8,856 bases of DNA from Propionibacteriaceae bacterium (GCA_031262845.1 JAISGZ010000114.1:1-8856), one strand, 5' to 3'; shown: positions 1 through 5,760, counted from the first letter of the stretch. Made by a program: numbers and translations. The notes: a model not told the origin generated them from the letters alone.

Positions 1-93
1 GTTGGCCACTCGGTTCTCCACCTGTTTAGTGCTCAGCGGGGTGACGAAAGAAACACAATCACTCGAGATAGAAGAGGACAGTTGGTCGGTCAC
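1..93 (-). CDS. Partial unknown protein, N-terminal 31 residues, runs off the left edge
   Basis: An open frame starts at a GTG at 93 and stays open to the window edge, beginning MTDQLSSSISSDC and continuing FVTPLSTKQVENRVAN. The start is supported by a GTGAGG Shine-Dalgarno-like sequence seven bases upstream, and by a 4-base GTGA overlap with the stop of the preceding 37-aa ORF, the usual sign of translational coupling. It is the third ORF of a co-directional cluster read leftwards. I recognise no family from the visible residues, and only about 30 are available. The call could be wrong if the frame closes just outside the window; the good ribosome binding site and the overlap argue against that. 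Confidence 0.55.
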   Translation of the reverse strand, partial: MTDQLSSSISSDCVSFVTPLSTKQVENRVAN

Positions 94-203
94 TGTGAAA
101 CCTCACTTCTTTTATTAGCCACCACGCTGGTTAATGGCGGTTGACAAGTACGCCGTAATCTGACATCAGCATTCAGCCTGGCTGCCTTTTTGGTTGAGAG
201 CAT
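90..203 (-). CDS. Small basic peptide, 37 aa, unknown function
   Basis: ATG at 203 lies in a TAATG overlap with the stop of the zinc-ribbon ORF, and the TGA at 92-90 overlaps the GTG of the next ORF. The peptide begins MLSTKKAARLNADVRLRRTC and ends VVANKRSEVSQ. It is rich in Lys and Arg and has one Cys, with no signal peptide or membrane segment. There is no strong ribosome binding site of its own, so it would depend on coupling to the upstream ORF. The exact overlaps at both ends are the main argument for it being real. The alternative is that this is a 110-base spacer that happens to be open. I know of no family match. Confidence 0.42.
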   Translation of the reverse strand: MLSTKKAARLNADVRLRRTCQPPLTSVVANKRSEVSQ

Positions 204-340
204 TAATCCAACGCCCATCTGCAGGCAAAGCACTCATGGCACCCACTAGTAACCCAGTTGACGGTACCGCAATTGGGGCACTTGACCGCCTTATCGAAGT
301 TGATTTGTTTTCTATCCTTACCCGGCGAACGAAATGGCAT
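203..340 (-). CDS. Small zinc-ribbon protein, 45 aa
   Basis: The ORF starts at ATG 340 with a strong AGGAG five bases upstream. It encodes MPFRSPGKDRK..., then the cysteine cluster CPNCGTVNWVTSGCHECFAC, ending RWALD. Cys21 and Cys24 form the first knuckle; Cys34, His35, Cys37 and Cys40 supply the second. This is a compact zinc-ribbon arrangement in which most of the protein is the metal site. Such domains usually bind nucleic acid or a protein partner, but nothing here says which. It heads a leftward cluster of overlapping ORFs, and its promoter region faces the two-component system at 508. At 45 codons it would be missed by common length cut-offs. I recognise the fold pattern but no named family. 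Confidence 0.72.
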   Translation of the reverse strand: MPFRSPGKDRKQINFDKAVKCPNCGTVNWVTSGCHECFACRWALD

Positions 341-364
341 TTCAGCTCCTAACTCTTTCCGTGA

Positions 365-386
365 TTCAGTCATCACTGAAACTATA
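365..386 (-). promoter_or_regulatory. Putative -10 and palindromic operator of the zinc-ribbon cluster
   Basis: On the minus strand TATAGT (386-381) is a good -10 hexamer about 40 bases before the ATG at 340. Directly downstream is a perfect dyad, TTCAGT-4 bases-ACTGAA (365-380), where the transcript start would fall. A repressor bound there would block initiation. No convincing -35 is visible. Placement by eye only. Confidence 0.35.
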
Positions 387-393
387 TTCTGCC

Positions 394-476
394 GAGTTCT
401 TGAAATCTGTCGAGACGACAGTTTGAGGGGGCTAATTATCTACCGCCGAGAACACCCCTCCATTTTTCCGGGTATC
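394..476 (+). repeat. Left arm of an 83-bp inverted repeat
   Basis: This segment recurs as its reverse complement at 2891-2973, with one difference in 83 bases (T at 441 where the other arm implies C). It contains a perfect hairpin, CTGTCG-AGA-CGACAG (407-421), and a longer-range pair, GAGGGG (425-430) with CCCCTC (455-460), followed by ATTTTT. Weaker similarity continues a few bases on both sides. The arm sits between the zinc-ribbon promoter and the histidine kinase. I see no transposase, target-site duplication or known IS end. Confidence 0.93.
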
Positions 477-507
477 ACCCACCTGTCAGCCATGGGACCA
501 TAGAACG

Positions 508-1698
508 GTGACAGTCAGTGACACGCCTTTGCTGCGCCAGGACACAACCATCGACTCAAGTCGAATCAAGGCCGAACGGGCAATGACTGTCGTCTTGGGG
601 GTTTTTCGTCTGGGGATGCTTGTTCAGGTGCTGTTCTCACTAGTCAGCTCCACTATACGGTCAGAAATCGTATGGGGCTCAGCCGTGGCAGGCAGCGTGG
701 TTGTCGTGTGGAACGTGATCCTGTTCGGGGTCGTAATCAAGCAAAAGTCATTCGCTGCCACCCCGACCTGGATGTGGTTGATTGATTTCGTGGTAGCAGC
801 ACAGACTGTCATTGTTGTCTCTCAGGCACTCCCATCCAGCAGTCTTATCGGCACCTGGGCTTTCTGGCCGTATGCGTACATTTGCGCTACAGCCCCAACC
901 TTCGCAATCTGGCCTCAACCTATTTGGCGATCAATGACGTTGTCAGTTTTACTCGCTGTCATCTACGGCGTGACCGTATTCCCAGGCAACGAGACGTTGA
1001 TCTATACGATTATTAACAACGCGGCCAGCGTAGTGATTTATACCTTGATTTCCGCAATTGGCGCTTCATTCATCCGTCGCCTAGCCCAAACCGCCGACCA
1101 ACATAAGGAACGGGCCATCGCATTGGAACAAGAACGGCATCGTTTCCATATGCATGACGTCACCGGGTTGTTGAACCGTTTATCACAAGAAGATATCCCA
1201 CCGGAAGCGCTAGCAGCATTACGTACTCAAGCGCTGCGCGAATCTAATCGGCTACGTTATGACATCACCTCAGCTTCTGCCGCCACACCAAATGAACTCG
1301 GTTCGCCCACCGTTGAGAGCGTTATCTCGGCGTCGCTCAAGGGATTTGGACACCTGCCGCTTGAAATCCGCACGCACCTAGGCCAAGACATAAGTCTTCA
1401 TCCAGACACCGCCGTAGCCCTCGAAAGTGCCCTGATTTCTTTGCTCTACAACATTCAATTTCACGCCGGCCAGGTTCAGGAAGTGATCATTCATTCGGCT
1501 CGACAAGCCGACGGTTGGGAAGTTTCGATTTGCGACGATGGCGTTGGTTTCGACCTTGAACAAACGCCAATGGGATTTGGTCTTAAACGTCAAGTCATCG
1601 CTGGCCTCCAGAGCCAAGGACTGACGGTGACTGTCGAAACCGCGCCCGGAGAAGGCACTTGCGTGTTCATTCACGGTCCACTGGTTGAGCCACATTAG
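508..1698 (+). CDS. Membrane-bound sensor histidine kinase (NarL-partner type)
   Basis: 396-residue kinase. Residues 26-189 hold about six hydrophobic segments (roughly 26-46, 55-77, 88-108, 114-135, 142-158, 164-189), followed by a basic, Glu-rich helix and a dimerisation region with the phosphoacceptor-like His216 in FHMHDVTGLL. The ATPase domain has an N-box with Asn315 (LLYNIQFH), a G1 box DDGVGF (343-348) and a G2 box GFGL (356-359). This order fits kinases that pair with LuxR-type regulators, and such a regulator follows directly. The usual ELHD of the HisKA_3 box is replaced by HMHD. The membrane domain has almost no extracellular loop, so the signal is probably sensed in or at the membrane; the stimulus is unknown. 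The GTG start at 508 has only a weak GGGA ahead of it; ATG 583 (codon 26), just before the first membrane helix, is an alternative. Confidence 0.88.
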   Translation: MTVSDTPLLRQDTTIDSSRIKAERAMTVVLGVFRLGMLVQVLFSLVSSTIRSEIVWGSAVAGSVVVVWNVILFGVVIKQKSFAATPTWMWLIDFVVAAQTVIVVSQALPSSSLIGTWAFWPYAYICATAPTFAIWPQPIWRSMTLSVLLAVIYGVTVFPGNETLIYTIINNAASVVIYTLISAIGASFIRRLAQTADQHKERAIALEQERHRFHMHDVTGLLNRLSQEDIPPEALAALRTQALRESNRLRYDITSASAATPNELGSPTVESVISASLKGFGHLPLEIRTHLGQDISLHPDTAVALESALISLLYNIQFHAGQVQEVIIHSARQADGWEVSICDDGVGFDLEQTPMGFGLKRQVIAGLQSQGLTVTVETAPGEGTCVFIHGPLVEPH

Positions 1699-1781
1699 CC
1701 GTGTCTGAAACAACTGTTCTCCTGTCACAACGGAACGCGCTACGGTCATACCGCCCGCCTCGCGATCCCCGGAAGGCCAGC

Positions 1782-2468
1782 ATGAATGCCTCTCGCCCTC
1801 ACAACCGTGTCGCCGTCATCGACGATTCAAGCCAAACTCGCGAATCATTCCACTTGGTCTTTCCTGAACTTGAGGTAGTTGGCACCTTTCCCTCGGTCAA
1901 CGCTTTGACAGCAACTATGTCACCGGATGATGTTGACCTTACGGTCCTCGATCTACAGCTCAGCCGTAACTTTGACGAGCAAGTACTTCAAGGGCCAGCG
2001 GCTGTCGAGCATCTAACCGCCCGTGGCTACCGGGTCTGTCTTTACACCGACGAGAGGCGCCTACTAGTCTTGGCTACTTGTTTTTCCTCCGGGGCCTGTG
2101 GGTTGGCCCGCAAATCGGATTCCATAACTGACAACCAGACTGCTTTTCTCCAAGTAATTAAGGGCACCCCAGTGATACCGAGTTCGATGGTTGAACTGGC
2201 CGAATTGTTGGCCTATCGCGACCGTTTACCGACTCTTACGGAACGACAATCCGAAGTTCTTAGAGGACGAGCCCGTGGTATCACTTGGGGTGCTTTGGCC
2301 CGCCGACTGGGGATTTCCACCAAAACCGCCCAGGAACACATGAACGCGGTCATGCTGAAAATGATGTCCGTGCTCCAGGCCGCCCATCTCAGTAATTCGG
2401 CAACCCCCGGCGACATTGAACGAGCGCTTGGCCTAGCTCCGGGCGACCTGGCTGCTCCGACCTGCTAA
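1782..2468 (+). CDS. Response regulator, NarL/LuxR family
   Basis: 228-residue two-domain regulator. The receiver domain shows the acidic pair Asp14-Asp15 (VAVIDDS), phosphoacceptor Asp57 (LTVLDLQ), switch residue Thr89 (CLYTDE) and Lys111 (LARKSD). The C-terminal LuxR-type helix-turn-helix covers about residues 150-195 (LTERQSEVLRGRARG, then LARRLGISTKTAQEHMNAV). I chose ATG 1782 because GGAAGG lies five bases upstream. The frame is open back to GTG 1701, two bases after the kinase stop, which would add 27 residues without a ribosome binding site or a receiver-fold role. It lies 83 bases after the kinase and is almost certainly its partner. All catalytic residues are present, so it should be phosphorylatable. 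Targets are unknown; the nearest candidates are the ribbon-helix-helix gene downstream and the divergent small-ORF cluster. Confidence 0.9.
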   Translation: MNASRPHNRVAVIDDSSQTRESFHLVFPELEVVGTFPSVNALTATMSPDDVDLTVLDLQLSRNFDEQVLQGPAAVEHLTARGYRVCLYTDERRLLVLATCFSSGACGLARKSDSITDNQTAFLQVIKGTPVIPSSMVELAELLAYRDRLPTLTERQSEVLRGRARGITWGALARRLGISTKTAQEHMNAVMLKMMSVLQAAHLSNSATPGDIERALGLAPGDLAAPTC

Positions 2469-2564
2469 GACCCAGCAACGGCCGACATGCCGCCTTTTAT
2501 CTCTCTCACCATCACGCCCAGCCATAAACCCACCGGTACCCTCACATTTAGGACGACCACAACC

Positions 2565-2789
2565 ATGTCCATCACTCGTAAAAGCCGTCGCATCGTCATC
2601 CACGTTGAACCACTGACCGCTCAACTCATCAACCAAGCTGCTCAGATACTCGGCGAAACCCGATCCCAATTCGTCGCTCGATCAGCCCAGGAGCGCGCCG
2701 AACGAAGTCTCACCCGAAATGACGCCGTCCTCATTAGCGAAACTGATTTCGACGCCTTCTTAGCCAGCCTCGACACTCCCTGCGGCTGA
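2565..2789 (+). CDS. Ribbon-helix-helix protein, DUF1778/TacA-type antitoxin-like, no toxin seen
   Basis: 74 residues. Residues 5-45 (RKSRRIVIHVEPLTAQLINQ, then AAQILGETRSQFVARSAQERA) fit a beta strand plus two helices of the ribbon-helix-helix fold. Residues 54-72 (AVLISETDFDAFLASLDTP) match the C-terminal toxin-contacting segment of DUF1778 antitoxins. ATG 2565 has AGGA about eleven bases upstream; an upstream in-frame ATG at 2487 would add 26 residues unlike the family. DUF1778 antitoxins normally precede a GNAT acetyltransferase toxin of about 160-170 residues. Here only ~100 bases separate the stop from the right inverted-repeat arm and no GNAT frame is present, so this is an orphan or has been recruited as a regulator. 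It is co-directional with the two-component genes, 96 bases downstream. Confidence 0.75.
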   Translation: MSITRKSRRIVIHVEPLTAQLINQAAQILGETRSQFVARSAQERAERSLTRNDAVLISETDFDAFLASLDTPCG

Positions 2790-3058
2790 CCGCTGACCAG
2801 AACCCGGACTTCACGACGGCAACTGAAGCCACTCGCCATACTGGACCGCCAGACCGTCGGCGATCACGGGTGAGCTGCCTCAGGGCGTGGGATACCCGGA
2901 AAAATGGAGGGGTGTTCTCGGCGGTGGATAATTAGCCCCCTCAAACTGTCGTCTCGACAGATTTCAAGAACTCAGCAAAGTTAGTTCCAGCTATCTAACT
3001 GAGGCAAGTGATGACGGTGCTGGCTACAGTTAGGAATGCAAGTTAGCACCTTCACAAT
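2790..3058. other. Gene-free convergent intergenic region
   Basis: No convincing gene lies between the ribbon-helix-helix stop and the abiEii stop. It holds the right inverted-repeat arm (2891-2973). To its right GTTAG occurs at 2980, 3029 and 3042 with an inverted CTAAC at 2995, which may be binding sites or chance. The first 100 bases are where a GNAT toxin would begin, but no frame there resembles one. Confidence 0.6.
2891..2973 (-). repeat. Right arm of the 83-bp inverted repeat
   Basis: Reverse complement of 394-476 with one mismatch, including the CTGTCG/CGACAG hairpin (2946-2960). It lies between two convergent gene ends, so the repeat is unlikely to be kept simply as a promoter. In both arms the GGTATC end faces inward and the GAGTTCTTG end outward, as expected of the two ends of one unit. 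In the minus orientation this arm lies downstream of abiEii and could also act as its terminator. Confidence 0.93.
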
Positions 3059-3961
3059 TCAGGGCTGTCGCCATATCCATTGTTCGGGATCCCAGATCAG
3101 TCCATCGGTTTTGCTGTTGAGTGGGGGATCAGCGAATGAGATCACGGCTTGCAAGACGATGTGGAATTGTTCGGGTAGATGGTCGAAACGCTGACGTCGT
3201 CGCCACGCTGCCCATTTTGATTGTCCTGCCTTGTCGTAGCCGTGAAGTAATTCGGTCAGTGGTCTCAGCTGGGCTTTTCGGTGAGCTGACACCTGCTGAA
3301 TGGCCTGTTCCAGTACTAATCCTTCAAGCGGCTGCCGCTGGGCCAGCATCCAGATGTCAGCGAAGTCGCGCCAACGTGTATTGGTAGGCCCTCGTTGAAC
3401 AGCCGTCACAATCTTTTCGGCGTGAACCATGTACGGCGGGTAGCCAGTCATGATGATGGGATTACCACCGCGTAGGCGTGGTAGGGCAATGAGTTGAGGG
3501 GCCGGCCAAATTGGGTCGCCGACATTGATATCCACGTGGAAACGAATCACGGCGGAAGCAAGATGCGCCAGGATGTTGACGCGGACACCGGGATATTCGT
3601 CTTCGTCGCGGATGGGTTCGGCGGTGAGTGTCGTCGTGTCAAAAGTTAGACCGTCATCCTCGGGGAGGGTGACGGCCAGAATCTGCTGCACCAGTTCCAG
3701 CATGGATTCGACCTCGTTGCTGATGCCTGAGGCCGCGAGGTCGACATCACGCGTGGGTCGGCGGCTGGCGAAAGCGGCAAGCAGTACGCCGCCTTTGAGC
3801 ACAAACGAGTTGGCGACAGGGCTTGACGCGAGTCGAGCTACGAACCCTTCGAGGGCATACAACTGGTGAAGTTCATCAGTCGGGCGGTGGCTGCGTCGAG
3901 CTTGGTTCTGCAAATCAAGGTAGGCCTGGCCCGCTGGCGTACCACGGGTGATTTGACTCAT
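3059..3961 (-). CDS. abiEii: AbiEii-type nucleotidyltransferase toxin (type IV toxin-antitoxin)
   Basis: 300 residues, the normal size for the family. The nucleotidyltransferase core is clear: FVLKGGVLLAAF (53-64), then RRPTRDVDLAASG (67-79) with the metal-binding pair Asp72 and Asp74. A conserved DINVGDP follows (144-150), then HAEKIVTAV (180-188) with the family Glu-Lys, and RWRDFADIWMLA (196-207). Known family members act as bacteriostatic, abortive-infection toxins; the target of this one is unknown. ATG 3961 is chosen because GGAGG lies seven bases upstream and the start overlaps the AbiEi stop as ATGA, the usual coupling in this operon. The longer frame to 4060 lies inside abiEi and is not needed. 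No key residue is missing, so the toxin looks active. Confidence 0.92.
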   Translation of the reverse strand: MSQITRGTPAGQAYLDLQNQARRSHRPTDELHQLYALEGFVARLASSPVANSFVLKGGVLLAAFASRRPTRDVDLAASGISNEVESMLELVQQILAVTLPEDDGLTFDTTTLTAEPIRDEDEYPGVRVNILAHLASAVIRFHVDINVGDPIWPAPQLIALPRLRGGNPIIMTGYPPYMVHAEKIVTAVQRGPTNTRWRDFADIWMLAQRQPLEGLVLEQAIQQVSAHRKAQLRPLTELLHGYDKAGQSKWAAWRRRQRFDHLPEQFHIVLQAVISFADPPLNSKTDGLIWDPEQWIWRQP

Positions 3962-4530
3962 AGAAGCACCTCCAGGGTGGATCGCAAAACGGGCAGAGCT
4001 TTGGGAAAATGCGTCGCCATTTCTAACAAAATTGACGGCTGACCACCTCGCCTGAGCCAACGTTTCAACGCTTCATGAGCCATATCGGCACCTTCACGAC
4101 GCTGTAATCGGTAGACATCGATGATGCTGCGCTCGGCGGAATAAAGACCGATGGTTATCTCCGAGTCGACCGCGACTTCTTCGCGGCCAAGGGAGAAAGT
4201 GCGTTTGTCAAAGTGATGCCAGGTCACAGGCGGTGTCACTTTGGGTGCCCAGCGACCACGGGGAATGGCTACGTCGATCGCGGTGGGTATGTCATCGATC
4301 AGGTCGTGCCTAGCCAGCGCCGACCTGAGGCAAATTGTTGCGTGGTTGGCTTTTCTGGAAATTTCCACAAGATCTTCATCGCCTAGCCAGTCACTTCGGC
4401 GGTACAGTCCCCGAGCAATTGGCACGATTTTGCCGTTCTGAATGAGGTTTCTGAGCTGCCGCTCGCCGATGATCCGGCAGGCCTCGGTAAAAGTGAAGGC
4501 GCTGGGTAGCGTCGACTCCGAATGGTTCAT
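3958..4530 (-). CDS. abiEi: AbiEi-type antitoxin and transcriptional regulator
   Basis: 190 residues. The N-terminal part (about 10-55: FTFTEACRIIGERQLRNLIQ, then GKIVPIARGLYRRSDW) is the winged-helix segment of AbiEi proteins. The middle has ICLRSALARHDLIDDIP and the typical IDVAIPRG (85-92). The C-terminal domain has IGLYSAERSIIDVYRL and the helical tail LKRWLRRGG..., ending LRSTLEVLL. In this family the antitoxin counters AbiEii without stable complex formation and represses its own promoter through inverted repeats. ATG 4530 has GGGAGGAG a few bases upstream. The stop overlaps the abiEii start. It lies 57 bases after vapC on the same strand, so read-through from the VapC module is possible. 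Confidence 0.88.
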   Translation of the reverse strand: MNHSESTLPSAFTFTEACRIIGERQLRNLIQNGKIVPIARGLYRRSDWLGDEDLVEISRKANHATICLRSALARHDLIDDIPTAIDVAIPRGRWAPKVTPPVTWHHFDKRTFSLGREEVAVDSEITIGLYSAERSIIDVYRLQRREGADMAHEALKRWLRRGGQPSILLEMATHFPKALPVLRSTLEVLL

Positions 4531-4542
4531 GCTCAGCTCCTC

Positions 4543-4593
4543 CCGTAGGATAACCTTGACAGGTTGGGTAGAAGTGTAAAGGATTTACTACGG
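4543..4593. promoter_or_regulatory. Dyad flanking the presumed abiE promoter
   Basis: CCGTAG (4543-4548) and its exact inverse CTACGG (4588-4593) bracket the vapC-abiEi gap. Partly matching bases extend inward (GATAACC against GGATTTA). AbiEi proteins are known to repress by binding inverted repeats in their promoters, so this is the natural operator candidate. The distal half contains the vapC stop codon. A -10-like TACACT (4578-4573, minus strand) lies between the arms. No good -35 is visible. Confidence 0.35.
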
Positions 4594-5073
4594 ATTTGGT
4601 TGAGGCTGAACCTCGATAATGTCGAGAATCGATTCTAAGCCTCGATAATCATCGGGGTTTGCGGTCATCAGAGGTAATTCGTTGGCGGCGGCGATGGCCG
4701 CGATCATGAGGTCGAGTCTTCGTGGCCTGGGGCTTCTACCGGTGGCTAGGACGAGTGCCGTTAGTTCGCCGTACTTTTCGGCGGCTTCGCGGTCGAACGG
4801 CAGTGGGTCGTACCAGCTTGTCAGGTCGGCGTAGACCTGACTTCGGCGGACGGCTTCCAGTGGGGTTGGGGCTAGGGCAATTCCGTAAGTCAACTCAGCG
4901 AAGGTGATCGCTGTGACTGATGAAACCTGAGGTAGGAGACCGCGTTGCGCGTAGGCGGGGAATTCGATGACGACGCAGGTGTCGAGAACGGCGTGTTCGA
5001 CGGCCGGTGGTTTTTGTTCGGATGGCTCAAGGTTTGATTGGTCTGAGACCTTGTTCTTAGCCAACGCGATCAC
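4588..5073 (-). CDS. vapC: VapC-like PIN-domain ribonuclease toxin
   Basis: 161 residues from GTG 5073. PIN-domain acidic positions are Asp31 (AVLDTCVVIEF), Glu60 (SVTAITFAELTYG), Asp121 (RRLDLMIAAIA) and the NPDDY motif (139-143). These coordinate the metal used for RNA cleavage; the RNA target cannot be told from sequence. The start has GAGG six bases upstream and overlaps the antitoxin frame by 17 bases, which suggests coupling. It leaves an unusual polar leader of about 25 residues before the PIN strand, longer than in most VapC proteins. The frame is open further back to 5151, but only inside the antitoxin. The stop codon lies in one arm of the dyad assigned to abiE. Confidence 0.88.
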   Translation of the reverse strand: MIALAKNKVSDQSNLEPSEQKPPAVEHAVLDTCVVIEFPAYAQRGLLPQVSSVTAITFAELTYGIALAPTPLEAVRRSQVYADLTSWYDPLPFDREAAEKYGELTALVLATGRSPRPRRLDLMIAAIAAANELPLMTANPDDYRGLESILDIIEVQPQPNP

Positions 5074-5314
5074 CGTTGTCCTCGAAGAATGCGTCAGCTT
5101 CGGCGCGCAGGGTGGCGTAGTCGAGCCGCGGCCAACGTGCGAAAGCCGCACTGACTTCGGCGATTGGCACAGCTTGTCGAGGTCCGGTAATCGGCAACAG
5201 CTGAGCCACAGGCCGTCCGTTCCGGGTCACCGTGAATTGCTCGCCCGCTTCAACGCGGTCCATGATCGTTGCCGAGTCGTTGCGGAGTTCACGTTGAGTA
5301 ATCGTTGCTCGCAT
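5057..5314 (-). CDS. Phd/YefM-type antitoxin of the VapC module
   Basis: 85 residues. The N-terminal DNA-binding part MRATITQRELRNDSATIM, then EAGEQFTVTRNGRPVAQLLP, is a textbook Phd/YefM sequence. The C-terminal tail (54-85: VSAAFARWPRLDYATLRAEA, then DAFFEDNG) is the acidic, aromatic-containing segment that would wrap around the PIN toxin. I chose ATG 5314 because family members start at this point; the frame continues to 5410 without homology-like sequence. There is no proper ribosome binding site, but a -10 hexamer TATCAT ends seven bases before the A of the ATG, so the mRNA may be leaderless. It should autoregulate the operon. Confidence 0.9.
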   Translation of the reverse strand: MRATITQRELRNDSATIMDRVEAGEQFTVTRNGRPVAQLLPITGPRQAVPIAEVSAAFARWPRLDYATLRAEADAFFEDNGDRVG

Positions 5315-5320
5315 AAGTCC

Positions 5321-5326
5321 ATGATA
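5321..5326 (-). promoter_or_regulatory. Candidate -10 of a leaderless antitoxin transcript
   Basis: TATCAT on the minus strand fits the TANNNT pattern of actinobacterial -10 elements. Only GGACTT lies between it and ATG 5314, so transcription would begin at or next to the start codon. No clear -35 is present. Confidence 0.35.
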
Positions 5327-5606
5327 GCTCTGTGTGTCACGTAATGCTACGGCGTGATGCATGGGGGTGATGCTAGTGCCAGGTTGGTGAGGATCGCCAT
5401 CCATATCCAAGGTGCAGCGCCGTCGATGCCAAGTGGAGATAGAAGAGCCCGCCGGTATTGGGGAAGCGTTACAGCTCTAGCCCTGGCGGGGCCTATTACT
5501 TTTGAAATTACCACACGCTGCGCAAGCGGTGGTGGCGACATCGGCAGGTTCTTTCGCCAGCTGTGAAAAAACTCGACAGGTCGGTGTTTCGAGTCAACGA
5601 CTCGGG
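5327..5606. other. Gene-free stretch between the VapBC module and the left tRNA copy
   Basis: Open frames occur on both strands but none has a ribosome binding site. The minus frame (5541-5347) contains a hydrophobic stretch, IDGAAPWIWMAILTNLALA, which may be a decayed membrane-protein end. From about 5561 the sequence belongs to the duplicated tRNA-Val unit. A perfect palindrome CGAGTC-AAC-GACTCG (5590-5604) sits just beyond the tRNA 3' end. Confidence 0.5.
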
Positions 5607-5760
5607 TGGGCGCGAACGGACTCGAACCACCGACTCCCTCCTTGTAAGGGAGGTGCTCTAACCAACTGAGCTACGCGGCAGTCGCCGGGGGGTCTCGCGG
5701 CCAGGGTGTGCAGCGGGCGCAACTGAATACCAGACGACCGGGGGCAAGACCTCAGACTTA
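5561..5760 (-). repeat. Duplicated tRNA-Val unit, copy A (degenerate)
   Basis: Matches copy B (about 6318-6550) along its length: CTGTGAAAAA at 5561 against CTGTGGAAAA at 6317, then nearly identical sequence from 5583 to 5676, then a more diverged 5' flank to about 5760 (GTCGCCGGGG against GTCACCGGGG, CAGGGTGTGCAG in both). Copy B has about 30 extra bases between the left edge and the tRNA 3' end. Confidence 0.85.
5607..5680 (-). tRNA. Degenerate tRNA-Val(UAC), probably non-functional
   Basis: D arm, anticodon arm (anticodon TAC at 5646-5644) and T arm match the intact copy at 6395-6468. The 5' acceptor strand reads TGCCGCG instead of GGGCGCG while the 3' strand is still CGCGCCC. Pairs 1-72 (T:C) and 3-70 (C:C) are therefore broken. 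One T-stem pair changes to a wobble. CCA is not encoded. Damage near the end of the acceptor stem should impair RNase P processing and charging, so I read it as a tRNA pseudogene. Confidence 0.8.

Noticed and set aside
141..146. TTGACA, a perfect -35 on the plus strand
   Set aside because: No -10 at usable spacing and no plus-strand gene follows closely; it lies inside the 37-aa ORF.
258..503. 81-codon plus-strand open frame
   Set aside because: It runs antisense over the zinc-ribbon gene and through the repeat arm, has no ribosome binding site and no recognisable motif.
2790..2890. Possible toxin start on the plus strand or a protein tail (PVIADGLAVQYGEWLQLPS) on the minus strand
   Set aside because: Neither matches a GNAT toxin or another family I recognise, and the frames are closed within a few dozen codons.
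3059..4060. 333-residue version of AbiEii
   Set aside because: The extra N-terminus lies inside abiEi; ATG 3961 has an ideal GGAGG and the ATGA overlap.
4588..5151. 187-residue version of the PIN toxin
   Set aside because: The extra N-terminus is the antitoxin gene read in another frame; GTG 5073 has its own ribosome binding site.
5347..5566. 60-70-codon frames on both strands beside the left tRNA copy
   Set aside because: No ribosome binding site and no family; the minus frame has one hydrophobic stretch but could be chance.
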